Shown here: piece by piece, positions 27,579-37,532 of the stretch
Layout of the letters: the number at the start of each line of letters is the position of its first letter
How positions within the stretch are numbered: position 1 is the stretch's first letter
Source: Trichomonas vaginalis G3
Lineage: Eukaryota > Parabasalia > Trichomonadida > Trichomonadidae
Assembly (NCBI RefSeq): GCF_026262505.1
Contig: NC_067208.1
Span: forward strand, 12,099,962 to 12,163,961
Reading direction: 5' to 3'
Length of the DNA: 64,000 nt
Translations under genes and position numbers: made by a program
The notes under the pieces: generated by a model
Databases searched by the model: none
What the model was told of the DNA's origin: nothing
The model's input: only the letters and a program-made list of their open reading frames with translations

Positions 27579-28649
27579 ATGAGCTTGAAAGAAGTATTCG
27601 AACAACATCCATGGAGGTCATTTAAGAAGTTCAATGAAGCAGCAAAAAGTTGGGGATTTACTAACAGAGCTGAAGTTAAAAAGTTCTTTGACAAAAATGT
27701 TGTACATCAAACAAAAATAAACCCTTACGACTACTTTTTACCAATTTACTCCAACACTCCTGACGCATACCAATTTGACACTCTCATTCAAAGCAGAAAA
27801 GGAGGACATAAACCATTCCTCATCTTCATAAATGTTAACACTCGCAAAGCTTTTGCGTATATAATGAGAAATAAAGGAACTCGTGAAGTGTTAAGAGTTT
27901 TACAAAAGTTTGTAGCAGAACATAACCCAAGTACTTTAACATCAGACCAAGACAGTGCATACCTCAGCAACGAAATCACAGAATTTCTCATTAAGCATAA
28001 CATAACTCACTACACTACTGAAGACCATAACCATAATATTTTAGGTATCATTAATCGCTTCATAAGAACGCTCAGAGATTTAAATCAAGAGCGAGACTTT
28101 ACCGAAGAAACAATGAAACATTTTCTCGAAGTATATAATTCCTCAACAAATTCTACAACAGGACATACACCAAATTCAATGACACAACAACAAGAAGAAA
28201 AGTATATACAAAAGAAACGAAGCCAAACACAAAATATCAGAAATTCAACACAATTTACCCTCATTCCTGGTACAAAAGTTCGTGTAGTTCTTGACGACAA
28301 ACCGTTGACAAAGAAACGTTCAAGGTTAAGTCGAAATTATTATATCGTAGACTCTACGCAAGGTAATGGATATCTTATAAAAGCTGCTGACGACTCTATT
28401 GCGTTTTATCCTCGTCATAAATTAGTCGAAAGTAGTAATGGCAAACTTGCTGAAACCATTGACGAAGCAAAGCGAGGAGTGGTTATTGAAATACTTAACT
28501 ATAACATAAACGATGACACTTATAAAGTAAGATATGAAGGAGGCGTTGAAGATGTTATACCATCTAAGAACTTGAGAGAGTCAAAGCCAACACATCTGGG
28601 ACCATTAGAGCGGGAGTACTGGAAAGAAAAAATAAGCCAGAAAGAATAA
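27579..28649 (+). CDS. Retroviral-type (rve) integrase of B (356 aa)
   Basis: It starts 20 bases after the fibre gene and is probably co-transcribed. Residues about 1-40 form a short helical N-domain, about 50-170 are the rve core (YQFDTLIQSRKGGHKPFLIF, STLTSDQDSAYLSNEIT, ILGIINRFIRTLRDLNQ), then come an SH3-like segment (IPGTKVRVVLDDK) and a C-terminal chromo-like unit (DDTYKVRYEGGVEDVIPSK). Such C-terminal chromo-type units can steer integration toward particular chromatin. The enzyme would process element ends and insert them with a short target duplication, matching the AAGAA seen. It is a single long frame. Confidence 0.85.
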   Translation: MSLKEVFEQHPWRSFKKFNEAAKSWGFTNRAEVKKFFDKNVVHQTKINPYDYFLPIYSNTPDAYQFDTLIQSRKGGHKPFLIFINVNTRKAFAYIMRNKGTREVLRVLQKFVAEHNPSTLTSDQDSAYLSNEITEFLIKHNITHYTTEDHNHNILGIINRFIRTLRDLNQERDFTEETMKHFLEVYNSSTNSTTGHTPNSMTQQQEEKYIQKKRSQTQNIRNSTQFTLIPGTKVRVVLDDKPLTKKRSRLSRNYYIVDSTQGNGYLIKAADDSIAFYPRHKLVESSNGKLAETIDEAKRGVVIEILNYNINDDTYKVRYEGGVEDVIPSKNLRESKPTHLGPLEREYWKEKISQKE

Positions 28650-28972
28650 GAAAATTCTTCTAAACTTTTTCATTAGATGTAAATCAGACATGAACGAGAA
28701 CAGTCATGATATCATTAAGGGTACCATTTATTTTAACATAAAGACGCAAACGGACTCTTTGAGTCCTGAGGTCTTTCAGACCGAAGCGGCGAGGACGAAG
28801 TCCATGAACAAAAATCATGTTTATGTTAGCATGTTAGATCTAACACGTTTTCTAACCACTTTTCTAACATGGTCTAAAACTCTCGAAAATCATGAATTTT
28901 TGACATTTCCTTATGAAAGAAAAATAACGCTAATTTTTTTCTAAGAAAAATTTTTATCTTGTATGTAAAGAT
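28650..28972 (+). promoter_or_regulatory. Palindrome cluster, inverted-repeat arm and promoter cassette
   Basis: Three mini-palindromes stand in a row (GGACTCTTTGAGTCC at 28752, GGTCTTTCAGACC at 28770, GGACGAAGTCC at 28793). Next is an arm of about 60 bp (ATGTTAGCATGTTAGATC onward) found inverted at 29934-29985. Last is an 80-bp cassette (28891-28970) ending TTTTTATCTTGTATGTAAAG that is repeated before the next genes. A weak frame through here is not considered a gene. Confidence 0.7.
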
Positions 28973-29914
28973 ATGATTTCAACAATAGGTTCTACAACAC
29001 TTCAAACAACAACTTCACCAAACTCTTTAGTTATGAATCCAACATCTATGTTAGTAGAGATGAAAAGCTTCATTCCTTCTTCATATACTTTTGAGACAGA
29101 AATACAAAGAATTAAGCAAGAACTTTTAACAAGTAATTTAGACTGTAGTGCGAAAGATGAAACAAATGAACAGTATCTTTATGACATGCAGGATATTATT
29201 GACCATTTACCCAAATTGCCTGAAATCCAACAACAAAAGCTCACTATTCATGAATTCGATGAAATAGAAGTGAAACCAACTGACTCAGTAGAAATAAAGA
29301 AGTTCATACGTAAAGTAAACTATGAGTTTCTAGGATATCATTGCAACCATAAAGTTATGGACAAAGATTGCGACATGGTATATAAGAACATCTCTGACAT
29401 ATATAAATCTGGGGAGTTTAAGACATACAACAACTTTGTTTCATTAGTTGCTGAATGTGTATGGCAGATAAGAGATAAAGATAAAAGATGTAAAATATGG
29501 AATGGACAAATAAAACCAACAACTTTTGAGTTAAAGAAAACCATTGACGCCTTAGTTGTTCTAGCAGGTCAAATTTCAATGTATAACGCAAAAATGAATC
29601 CGCAATGTTCAAAATGTAAAGCAGCAATGAGGAAATATAACTACTCCGTCAAAGAGATAGAACGTATGAGAAACGACTATGCTGACTTAAAGAAAGAAGT
29701 AGAGAAACCAGCAGAAGATAAAATGGACATGTTAGCATTTCTGAACAAAAACTATCCAACTGCTGACGATTTCCTATTATCTGATGTCAAGAAGAAATAT
29801 AAAGAAACCTTCGGCATAGTTAAAATTTTTGATATCCTTCGTGAAGAAATAGAAGCTACAAAACTGTTTAAAGTCATGAACCATCGCAACATATACCATG
29901 TAAAACGCTTGTAA
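28973..29914 (+). CDS. Cys-containing helical protein of B (313 aa)
   Basis: Starts right after the first promoter cassette. The N-terminal 130 residues are Ser/Thr-rich then helical; the centre has KFIRKVNYEFLGYHCNHKVM and IRDKDKRCKIWNGQIKP; near residue 215 a CSKCKAAMRKYN motif looks like half a zinc-binding site, followed by coiled coil and a helical C-terminus. Inverted repeat arms lie on both sides (28813-28873 and 29934-29985), so this gene may have moved as a cassette. No family assigned; a DNA-associated or regulatory role is plausible. The frame looks whole. Confidence 0.55.
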   Translation: MISTIGSTTLQTTTSPNSLVMNPTSMLVEMKSFIPSSYTFETEIQRIKQELLTSNLDCSAKDETNEQYLYDMQDIIDHLPKLPEIQQQKLTIHEFDEIEVKPTDSVEIKKFIRKVNYEFLGYHCNHKVMDKDCDMVYKNISDIYKSGEFKTYNNFVSLVAECVWQIRDKDKRCKIWNGQIKPTTFELKKTIDALVVLAGQISMYNAKMNPQCSKCKAAMRKYNYSVKEIERMRNDYADLKKEVEKPAEDKMDMLAFLNKNYPTADDFLLSDVKKKYKETFGIVKIFDILREEIEATKLFKVMNHRNIYHVKRL

Positions 29915-29933
29915 ATAGTTTTCTTCGATGTTA

Positions 29934-30097
29934 GAAAAGTGGTTAAAAACGTGTTAGATCTAACATGCTAACATAAACATTATTTTCTATCTTAAGGAAA
30001 TTCACGAAAATTCATGAGTTTTGACATTTCCTTAAGATAGAAAAATAACGCTAATTTTTTTCTAAGAAAAATTTTTATCTTGTATGTAAAGACAGTA
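29934..30097 (+). promoter_or_regulatory. Inverted-repeat arm and second promoter cassette
   Basis: 29934-29985 is the reverse complement of the arm at about 28813-28873 with few differences. 30013-30092 is a near copy of the cassette at 28891-28970, ending in the same TTTTTATCTTGTATGTAAAG just before the ATG at 30098. Confidence 0.75.
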
Positions 30098-30707
30098 ATG
30101 ACAAACATTGAGTTTGAAACAGTTAGAAAGATAGACAATGACACCAAAGTGGTTAGAATAGGTGATTTAAACGTAAGATACTCAAAGAAATACAACAAAT
30201 ATTCTTTGTCAGACATTATATCTCCATCTGGAAAGAAAACAAACGACTGGGTTAGAAATGCTTCAACTCAGAAAATTTTGACAAGAAATCCTGAGCTTAT
30301 GATATCAGTAGCATTTCATGGAACAAGAGCATATCTTATAGACAAAAGTCTTATACCAATAGTTTTGTTATGGTTAGACCCAGTTGTTGGATATAACTTC
30401 ATAACATATGGTTCATTCGATACGGAACGTTGCAGTGAAGGCTTACTTTATATCGTTCAGAAACCGAAGGACTTCAACACAAAGATATAAGATAGGAAGA
30501 ACATATAATATAACTCAAAGATATGACAGTACAGTCAATAGAGTCAAGGTTGTGTTCGTTAATGATATGAGAGCTGCAGAAACAGAACTACTTGAAAAGT
30601 TTGAGAAAATGTATGGTGCTCCCATGAAAGGTAAAGAAACGTTTGAAGTAGATGAGATAGATAAAGCTATAAAATTATTTGACGAAGTTGCTGAAAAATA
30701 CATGTAA
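30098..30707 (+). pseudogene. KilA-N plus GIY-YIG (T5ORF172-like) protein of B
   Basis: Fossil part of Polinton B. The first half (VVRIGDLNVRYSKKYNKYSL, KKTNDWVRNAST, VVGYNF) fits a KilA-N/Bro-type DNA-binding domain. The second half (AYFISFR, YKIGRTYNITQRYD, AAETELLEKFEKMYG) fits the T5ORF172/MUG113 branch of GIY-YIG nucleases. KilA-N with a GIY-YIG partner is a known large-DNA-virus combination. It is broken about once. Confidence 0.65.
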
Positions 30708-30795
30708 AGCGTTTATTTTTGGTCTTTTGTGAAAGTCAGAAAATAACGCTAATTTTATTTTTATTTATTTTTTTATTTTGTATGTAAAGACAGTA
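30708..30795 (+). promoter_or_regulatory. Third promoter cassette
   Basis: AAAATAACGCTAATTTTA at 30740, then a T-rich tract and TTTTGTATGTAAAGACAGTA before the ATG at 30796. It is a diverged, shorter copy of the cassettes at 28891 and 30013. Confidence 0.65.
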
Positions 30796-31633
30796 ATGAC
30801 AACATCAGAGAACACAACAACAGTTATAGTCCATGAAGCTATAAATGAAGAATACGAATACATACAGTATAACAAACAGTTACGTCTCATTCGTTCAGTC
30901 AAAGATGACATGTACCAAATGCAAAGTATAATGAATGCTCTTCGTTCTACAAAGCAAGCATATCATTGGTTTGAAAACCAACAGACAAAAGAACTTTTAG
31001 AAGAATTTCCTCATATGATTGCTTCCCTCGGAAAACCGAGAGAAGAGATTCCGTACGAAAATCGCAAGAATTTGGCACCTGGTTTGAAAGGTTATTATGT
31101 TCATAGACTTTTAGTAAACGCTGTAGCAATGTGGGCTTCACCTCGTTATGCTTGTTATATTTTCATGATGTTAGATGAACTATATAAAGCAGAACGTGGA
31201 GAGATGGAAAAGAAACTTCAAGCAAAAGATGAAGTCATTGAATCCAAAGACAAAAGCATACAGAAAAGAATACCACGTTCAGTACCAAAAGGAAAGGAAA
31301 AAAGCTATAAGTATATGATTTACGCTGAAGAGATGGAGAAAGAAGAAGATAGAGATATGGTTATGTTGCATTTAGTGAGAAGAAACAACAAGAGCTTTTA
31401 TGACCTCGCTAAAATATATAAATCTGAACAGAAACTGGTTCTATCGTGAAAACTTACCGATTTCAATGACACCGAATGAGCAAATAAAGGAAATTGTCAA
31501 AAGTACTCTTCCTCAAACACACTATGATATTAAAGGTTGTACAATTCTTACCTTCAAAGAAGACTTACCATTACTGAAGGAAAAAATAACAGAATATTTC
31601 GATAACTTCAAAAGGAAGAATAAAAAAATCTAA
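30796..31633 (+). pseudogene. MSV199/KilA-N-type plus DUF3627-like protein of B
   Basis: Fossil part of Polinton B. It contains QTKELLEEFPHMI, APGLKGYYVHRLLVNAVAMW and ASPRYACYIFMMLDELYK, the MSV199/KilA-N-type signature, then a coiled linker and a C-terminal part (YDIKGCTILTFKEDLPLLK) typical of the DUF3627 domain found after MSV199 in large DNA viruses. A DNA-binding regulatory role is the usual inference. It is broken about once. Confidence 0.65.
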
Positions 31634-31676
31634 GCTAATTTTATTTTTTATAAAATTTTATCTCATATGAAAGAAC

Positions 31677-31892
31677 ATGAATTTAGAATATTCGGAACTC
31701 ATGACAGAAGAAGAGAACGAACAACATGTAAAAGATTATGCAAAATTTCTGAAGGTATATAAAGCATTTAAACAATATCTAAATGCTTCTAAAGATTATG
31801 CAAAATTTCTGAAGGTATATAAAGCTTATGAAAAAGCGTATGAAAAGTTTATACATTGGGGAATTGTTGTAAAATATCGATATGAAGACTAA
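31677..31892 (+). CDS. 71-aa protein with an internal duplication
   Basis: The 14-residue stretch SKDYAKFLKVYKAY/F occurs twice, encoded by a near-perfect DNA duplication (31730-31768 and 31790-31828). The rest is helical and charged. A TTTTATCTCATATGAAAG leader precedes the ATG. Unknown. Confidence 0.5.
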   Translation: MNLEYSELMTEEENEQHVKDYAKFLKVYKAFKQYLNASKDYAKFLKVYKAYEKAYEKFIHWGIVVKYRYED

Positions 31893-31910
31893 CCAAAAAT
31901 ATATTTTTGT

Positions 31911-32384
31911 TCAAATAACGTCAGGGTCAATTTCTTCAACCATTTCACTTCCTTCGTCAATGTCAATTGAAGCTTCTTCAACCTTTGGTAAGAATTTCTG
32001 TATAACATCTTTGTTCGTTATTGTCTTCAGAGATGAAGGATAATATTTCACATTTGTTTCACCCTTCTTATATTCTTTCTGTTCGGAAAGATTCATAGCA
32101 ATACTGAAGAAGTCAATGTTAGAGTTCTTTATGACAGTATAATGAGTATCTTTGACATTCACGAAGAAACCCTTTTGTTTCAAAACTACTGCTAACTCTT
32201 GTGAAGTATAACGTTTGCGGTCAATGACAATAGCTAATGGTCTGACATACTGACCAAACTTAGATTCTTTCACAAACTTCTTGTTAAAGATAACATTAAC
32301 GTTTGAAGCACCATTGAACTCATTCTTGATGGCAGTAGCGAGAGCATTGTATGAAAAGAACTTGCAATCTTGCATGTGTTTCAT
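31911..32384 (-). CDS. 157-aa protein with acidic tail, SSB-like candidate of B
   Basis: A compact beta/alpha body (FSYNALATAIKNEFNGASNV, LAIVIDRKRYTSQELAVVL) and a strongly acidic C-terminal tail (ASIDIDEGSEMVEEIDPDVI). An acidic tail on a small basic body is the layout of phage and viral single-stranded-DNA-binding proteins, and A's 41198-41617 protein ends in a comparable tail. This is inference by layout; no OB-fold motif is provable by eye. The frame looks whole. Confidence 0.45.
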   Translation of the reverse strand: MKHMQDCKFFSYNALATAIKNEFNGASNVNVIFNKKFVKESKFGQYVRPLAIVIDRKRYTSQELAVVLKQKGFFVNVKDTHYTVIKNSNIDFFSIAMNLSEQKEYKKGETNVKYYPSSLKTITNKDVIQKFLPKVEEASIDIDEGSEMVEEIDPDVI

Positions 32385-32474
32385 TAAAATAAAAATATTA
32401 AATTATTTTGAAAAATAACTTAAAAAAATCTAATCTAATTTTTTCAAAAAATATTTTTTTATTTCCTACTAAAG

Positions 32475-33038
32475 ATGTATCGGAAGTTGTCTAAGTTAGA
32501 ACACTCGGAAATAAAACAACTTCTTACAGAAGCTAACATAGATGTTGCAAAACATTACGCGACAAACAAAAAAGCACTCGCTGACATCCTCAATGACTAT
32601 AATGGTGCAATAAGTTATGATAGAATTCATGAGTTCATAAAGCCGCAACGCGGCGAGGACGAAGTCCATGCAAGAACTTTTCCTTTAAATGACGTTGCTA
32701 TTGACTTATATCATAGACGTTCAGTACCTCATGAAGTAAGAAGAGAAATGTTTGACATAACAAATGCAAACGTTGGTGAAACAAGAAGAAGAGACGACAC
32801 ACTGAAACAACAGAGAAGAGAGATGTTTAAAAGTGCTATAGAACAAGTTCGCAAAGCTAACGATGTCATTCGTTCCATTGACGACAAACCAAAAGAAGGT
32901 GAGAGATGGTTAAAGAAAGATGAAGAGAATAGGAAGAGAAATGTGAAGTCAGGCAATAGACTCATTGACTTTAACATCGAAGCTTTAGATGAACCAAACA
33001 GAGATATTTACACAAACATTTCGGTAAGGTTTTCATGA
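32475..33038 (+). CDS. Basic helical protein upstream of the B polymerase (187 aa)
   Basis: Starts MYRKLSKLEHSEIKQLLTEA. A GC-rich palindromic insert adds KPQRGEDEVHA in frame (32650-32670), the same 21 bases as at 28786-28806. The rest is Lys/Arg/Glu-rich helix (RREMFKSAIEQVRKANDVI). Sitting just ahead of a protein-primed-type polymerase, a terminal-protein or DNA-binding role is possible but unsupported by motif. Confidence 0.5.
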   Translation: MYRKLSKLEHSEIKQLLTEANIDVAKHYATNKKALADILNDYNGAISYDRIHEFIKPQRGEDEVHARTFPLNDVAIDLYHRRSVPHEVRREMFDITNANVGETRRRDDTLKQQRREMFKSAIEQVRKANDVIRSIDDKPKEGERWLKKDEENRKRNVKSGNRLIDFNIEALDEPNRDIYTNISVRFS

Positions 33039-33078
33039 GACTCTTAGAGAAGATTAAAATAAACTCACAACAAGATGG

Positions 33079-33357
33079 ATGGTATGTTATAAACTTGGTG
33101 GAAAGTATGAATGTTCTACGTTAAACCTCAATAATATTGGAACATTACTACATCAGCTCTTGAAGGAGAACTTTATATCAGAGATAGAAGCAAATGCCGC
33201 AGGTATTGTTGAAATGCACTATGACTTCTTCTTGACAAACATAAAGAATCTTACTGAAATAAAGATGTATGATTTAACAGAATATGAAGGCTTAACGATG
33301 TCAGATGTAAAGAAAGGCAAACCAAAAAGAGACCATATAGAGATGAAAGCACACTGA
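33079..33357 (+). CDS. Small protein upstream of the B polymerase (92 aa)
   Basis: An ATG-led frame ending three bases before the polymerase start. The sequence NLNNIGTLLHQLLKENFISE and a basic tail (KKGKPKRDHIEMKAH) look coding. Its real beginning may be further upstream. Function unknown. Confidence 0.4.
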   Translation: MVCYKLGGKYECSTLNLNNIGTLLHQLLKENFISEIEANAAGIVEMHYDFFLTNIKNLTEIKMYDLTEYEGLTMSDVKKGKPKRDHIEMKAH

Positions 33358-33360
33358 CAA

Positions 33361-36237
33361 ATGACCAGAAAAGCCATTTTGGAAGCTCTTAAGCAAACAG
33401 GAAACCCAGCACTTATAGAAAGCTTTTGGAAAGATAATGGTGAAAAGAAGTTTTATAAGAAGAGAAGCGGTCAGTTCTGGAAGTATCTTTGCACATTACC
33501 TATAAATCTTGAACGCTACCAAATCTTCAATGAACTGAACAAAAGAACTGCAACACTTATGACAGAAGACAATTGTTTCGTTTATGCTTGCATTCAGGCT
33601 GGAGTAAATGAAGAAACTATTGACCACATGAGAGAAGTCATTCGTGTTAGAGACTTTCCTCAAAGTAAAGTACAAGAAATTTCTGACGCAACAGGTATAG
33701 CATTTAATGTTACCATTGGTTACTTCAATGACTCAAGATATAATGAAATAAAGAGATACATACCAAAAGAATGTGAAACTGTTCGAACTATTGACCTACT
33801 TCTTGTTGAAGACCACTACATGCTAAACGAAAGACTTCCAATGACAACATACTTCGTCAGAAATTACAAAGAAATCTTGAAGGAGTGTGGTGGAATGAAC
33901 ATTGAGAAACAGATGAAAATATATACAAAGAGAGAGAACAAATATGTAGTTCGTTATGATAGAACTACACCGCTATGGGATGTTATGAAAACATTGTGGG
34001 AGTGCAAATATTTCGAACCTATTTCTTATGGAGAACTTTTCACATATACGACTGACTTATATAAACAGAACCTTGCACCATTTAAAGATTTGACATATGC
34101 TCCAAAGTATTGTGTACAACTGAAGAAGAAGCAGAGTCAAAAGAAGTAAATAAAAATAAGTGCAAGTTCATTCCTGAGCACGTTTTCTTTGCTGACTTTG
34201 AGTGTAGTACCGATGGCTTTCATAAAGCTTTTAACATATGTTACGACAGTGAAGATGGTTCAGTGAGTGAAAGCATTTGGGGTCAGAACTGTGCAACAGA
34301 ATTTTTGGAACGACTTCCTGACAAGAGTTTAATATATTTCCATAACCTCAGCTATGATATAAACTTCATCTTAAGACACATGACAGAAGTGAAAGGAACT
34401 CCCATCATTAAAGGTTCACGAACAATGCAAATAACTGGCTTATATAAAGGAAGGGCAATTATTATAAAGACTCTTACAGTGTTATAAATAAGAAGCTTAA
34501 ACTATTTCCTGCTATGTTTAACTTACAAACAGGACCGAAAGAAGTATTTCCATATAACTACTACAGCAGTACTTTGTTAGCAAATGACAACAGAACTGGT
34601 GTCATTTCTGAAGCATGTAAGTTTATCCAGGATGCAGATACATTTATGAAAACATAGATTCCATCAAAGGTTGCAGAATAGATGAAAACCACTTCGACTT
34701 AGAAAAATATAGCACATTTTATTGCAAACAAGATGTAAGAATTTTAAGAGAAGGTTTTGTAAAGTTCCGCAATGACTTATTGAAAGAGTTTGATTTAAAG
34801 TTTATGACTACGTTAGTATTTGTTCTATTGCTAACAAATTGTTTGAGAACAGAGTGTACTTCCGAATGGAAATCTTATGACCTCTCAAATAAACCAAGAG
34901 AATTTATTTCGAGATGCATTCAAGGTGGAAGATGTATGTTGTCAGTAACATTAAACAAAAGAGCAAAAAGAAACTCATTGCTGACTTCGACGCTGTTTCA
35001 TTATATCCATCAGCTATAGCAAGACTTTATACTTTAGAAGGAATTCCAAAGTATGAAGGATGAGATGTTAAGCACAGAGTATCTCATGAGACATTTATTC
35101 GATGACGACCAAAAGGAACCCATTGGTGAAAAGTTTATGTCTGGCTTCTTTGTTCTCATTAAGATAACAGAGATTGGAATACATAGACACTTTCCTTTAA
35201 TAGTTTTGTGACCCTGAAACTAAATCCAGAACTTAACGTTCCCAGAAGTTCAAACACTTGCTGTTTAATGTATGTTGACCATATAACATTACAAGACCTC
35301 ATAAAATATCAAGGTGTCAAATGTGAAGTGTTGCAAGGATACTATTACGATGGAAACAGAGATATTAGAATAAGAGATGAAGTAAAGAAGTTGTTTGAGT
35401 TAAGGTTAAAGTATAAGAAAGAAGGAAATCCTTTGCAAGAAATATAAACTCATTCTGAACAGTATTTATGGCAAAACTTTCTATCTCCTATTGAGTCAAA
35501 AATAACCATAGTAGATGACAAAGATGCTATAAGATATGCCATCAGAAACTACAACCATATAGTGAAGTTCGAAGGTTTGGATGGTTCAGATAAAACTATT
35601 TTCAAGCTAACGAAAAGCATTTGCAGACACTTTAACTTTGTCCACTTGGTGTAAATATTCTATCAATGTCAAAACGTATTATGAATGAAGTGTTTTGCAC
35701 GATTGAAGACTTAGGATTAAAAGCATTTTATCAGGATACAGATTCGATGCACATTTACAATGAAGACATACCACGTTTAGCTCATGAATTTAAGAAGAGA
35801 TACGGTAGAGAACTTATTGGTAAAACATTAGGTCAATTTCATAGCGACTTCGCAGAAATAACACCTGGAAAACAAAGTTTAGCATACAAGTCAATATTTT
35901 GTGGAAAGAAGACTACATAGACTTACTCACTAACGATTTAAATGAAGTTGCATTTCACTGCAGAATGAAAGGCGTGAAGCAAGATGTTATTGCTTTAACC
36001 GCTAATGAAATGTTTCCTGACTCTGTTCAGTGTTTCTATGATGAAGATAAAGGTTTAATGGTTCCGCAAGGAAAATTTGACAAAGACTCTGAGTTCAGTG
36101 TCATGAAACTTTATAAAGCACTTTATGACGGTCAAGAGATTGGATTTGACTTATGTAAGTCATGTCAACCTTGCTTTGAAAAGTTTAACTTCTCAATAAC
36201 GACTAAAACAAGCTTTATTCGTAAGTTGAAGTTCTGA
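33361..36237 (+). pseudogene. DNA polymerase B region of Polinton B
   Basis: Fossil part of Polinton B spanning about 2.9 kb, the usual size for Polinton polymerases. In order one can recognise the N-terminal domain (DNCFVYACIQAG, DLLLVEDHYMLNE), the 3'-5' exonuclease start (FFADFECSTDG), an exonuclease/palm middle and motif C (FYQDTDSMHIY). These mark it as family B, of the protein-primed Polinton type. It is broken, with roughly six or more breaks. Compared with A's 13914 gene the shared N-terminal signatures are recognisable but diverged. Confidence 0.8.
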
Positions 36238-36346
36238 GGTCATTTATTTTTGTCAGCAATGAGGTCATGAATGAGGTCATGAATGAGGTCATTTATTTTT
36301 GTCAGCAATGAGGTCATTCGTGATAAAAATAAAGCTAGCGTAGATT
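36238..36346. repeat. Short GAGGTCAT tandem repeat
   Basis: GAGGTCATTTATTTTTGTCA and GAGGTCATGAAT units are repeated four to five times in the gap between the convergent polymerase region and the minus-strand capsid-type gene. It is an intergenic simple repeat that could act as a 3' boundary. Confidence 0.8.
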
Positions 36347-37203
36347 TTACAATACTGCGATGGTAGAGTTTAAGAGTTGTGCTTCAATGTAGAGACAGTC
36401 CTTATGGTCTGGAGGTAAGAACACTGGGCAGTTATGGTCATGAGTGGAGAACATGTCTATCCAAAACTCACGATTGAAGCCAGTTAATTTATAGTATTTA
36501 GGGTTAGGAAGTGGTGAAGTTCTTGTATGACCAATGAACTCATTTTCAACTCCCTTACTTAAGTTTGAATATAATATAGCTTGCTTTCTATCCCAAATGC
36601 CAGGTGTTACAATCTTTGAAAATTCATTTTTCCTCGGAAGCATTGCATCATAATTGAAAACATTCTTGAAATCATCACTTGGTTCAGAGATTTGAAATCT
36701 TATACGTAATGGATTTTCTTTCTCTTTAGCTACTTCATTGAATGGTGAATATATAACAAACTGACAGTCATGTGTTCCATCTTCATTTTCATTAAATTCA
36801 TAATGAAAGTCTATAAGTTGTGGCTGACTACCTTCTTCTTTCAGTTGTGCAAAAACTCACGTAAAGGCTGTAAAGTTTGTACTTCAATGTTAAACTTTTT
36901 CTCGAACATTTCATTAAATGAAATCATACATTGCAACAATGTTGTATCGTCTTTAAAGTATTTGTATATGTGAATGTTTTGGGCGCTTAAAGACTGTTCG
37001 TCATTTTCTATCTCGACTTGAAGTATAAAGTCAACTTTCCTAAATGCACGTGTTATATACATAGATGTTATGCCAATGTACTTCTCTTCATTTATGTTCA
37101 CAATCCAGTCTGTTGGAAACTTAAACGTTACTCTGTTCCCCTTTATTTTGACGTCAGGGTTTTCACTACTGAACGCAACAGATAAAGGTATTTGTCTATA
37201 CAT
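36347..37203 (-). pseudogene. Third member of the beta-rich minor capsid family, B
   Basis: Fossil part of Polinton B. The start region reads VTFKFPTDWIVNINEEKYIG followed by MYITRAFRKVDFILQVEIE, matching the FP/YP-x-x-W pattern of 8854-9702 (A) and 22376-23257 (B). The later part is also strand-rich (GFNREFWIDMFSTHDHNCPV). It is broken about once. Two members of this family within one element suggest different vertex or cement roles. Confidence 0.55.
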
Positions 37204-37226
37204 TTATTCGGATAAAAATAAACCAT

Positions 37227-37487
37227 TTACTCTTTCTTTGCTTCAGCTTCTTTAGCTTTTGCTTCAGCTTCTTCTCTAGCTTTCTTCGCCAGCAAACGTG
37301 GGTTCTTTTGTCTTCCAGCAGCTAATGCAGCAAGTTGTTTTTCACTAAGTTTTCTCTTTGGTCTCTCTGGCTTTTGTTCTTGTTTTTGTTCCTTCAGTTC
37401 GGATAAAATTTGCTCGCGAATTTCTTTCTTCAATGCTTCAACATCTATGACCCCTTGGGTCTTGTCCGTAGGACTTGTCTGAGTCAT
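37227..37487 (-). CDS. Lys/Glu-rich helical protein (86 aa)
   Basis: Starts MTQTSPTDKTQGVIDVEAL, then helix with KREL/KEQKQEQKPERPKRK, LSEKQLAALAAGRQKNPRLL and a K/E/A-repeat tail. AAGRQKNPRLL resembles short DNA-binding basic motifs. It is likely a nucleic-acid-associated or scaffold peptide. The frame looks whole. Confidence 0.5.
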   Translation of the reverse strand: MTQTSPTDKTQGVIDVEALKKEIREQILSELKEQKQEQKPERPKRKLSEKQLAALAAGRQKNPRLLAKKAREEAEAKAKEAEAKKE

Positions 37488-37532
37488 TTGACTGCAGATA
37501 AAAAACAAAATTAAAACTTTAACCGATGTAAA

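Noticed and set aside
28690-28944. 84-codon frame upstream of 28973
   Set aside because: Runs across mini-palindromes, an inverted-repeat arm and a promoter cassette shared with other sites; better explained as regulatory DNA.
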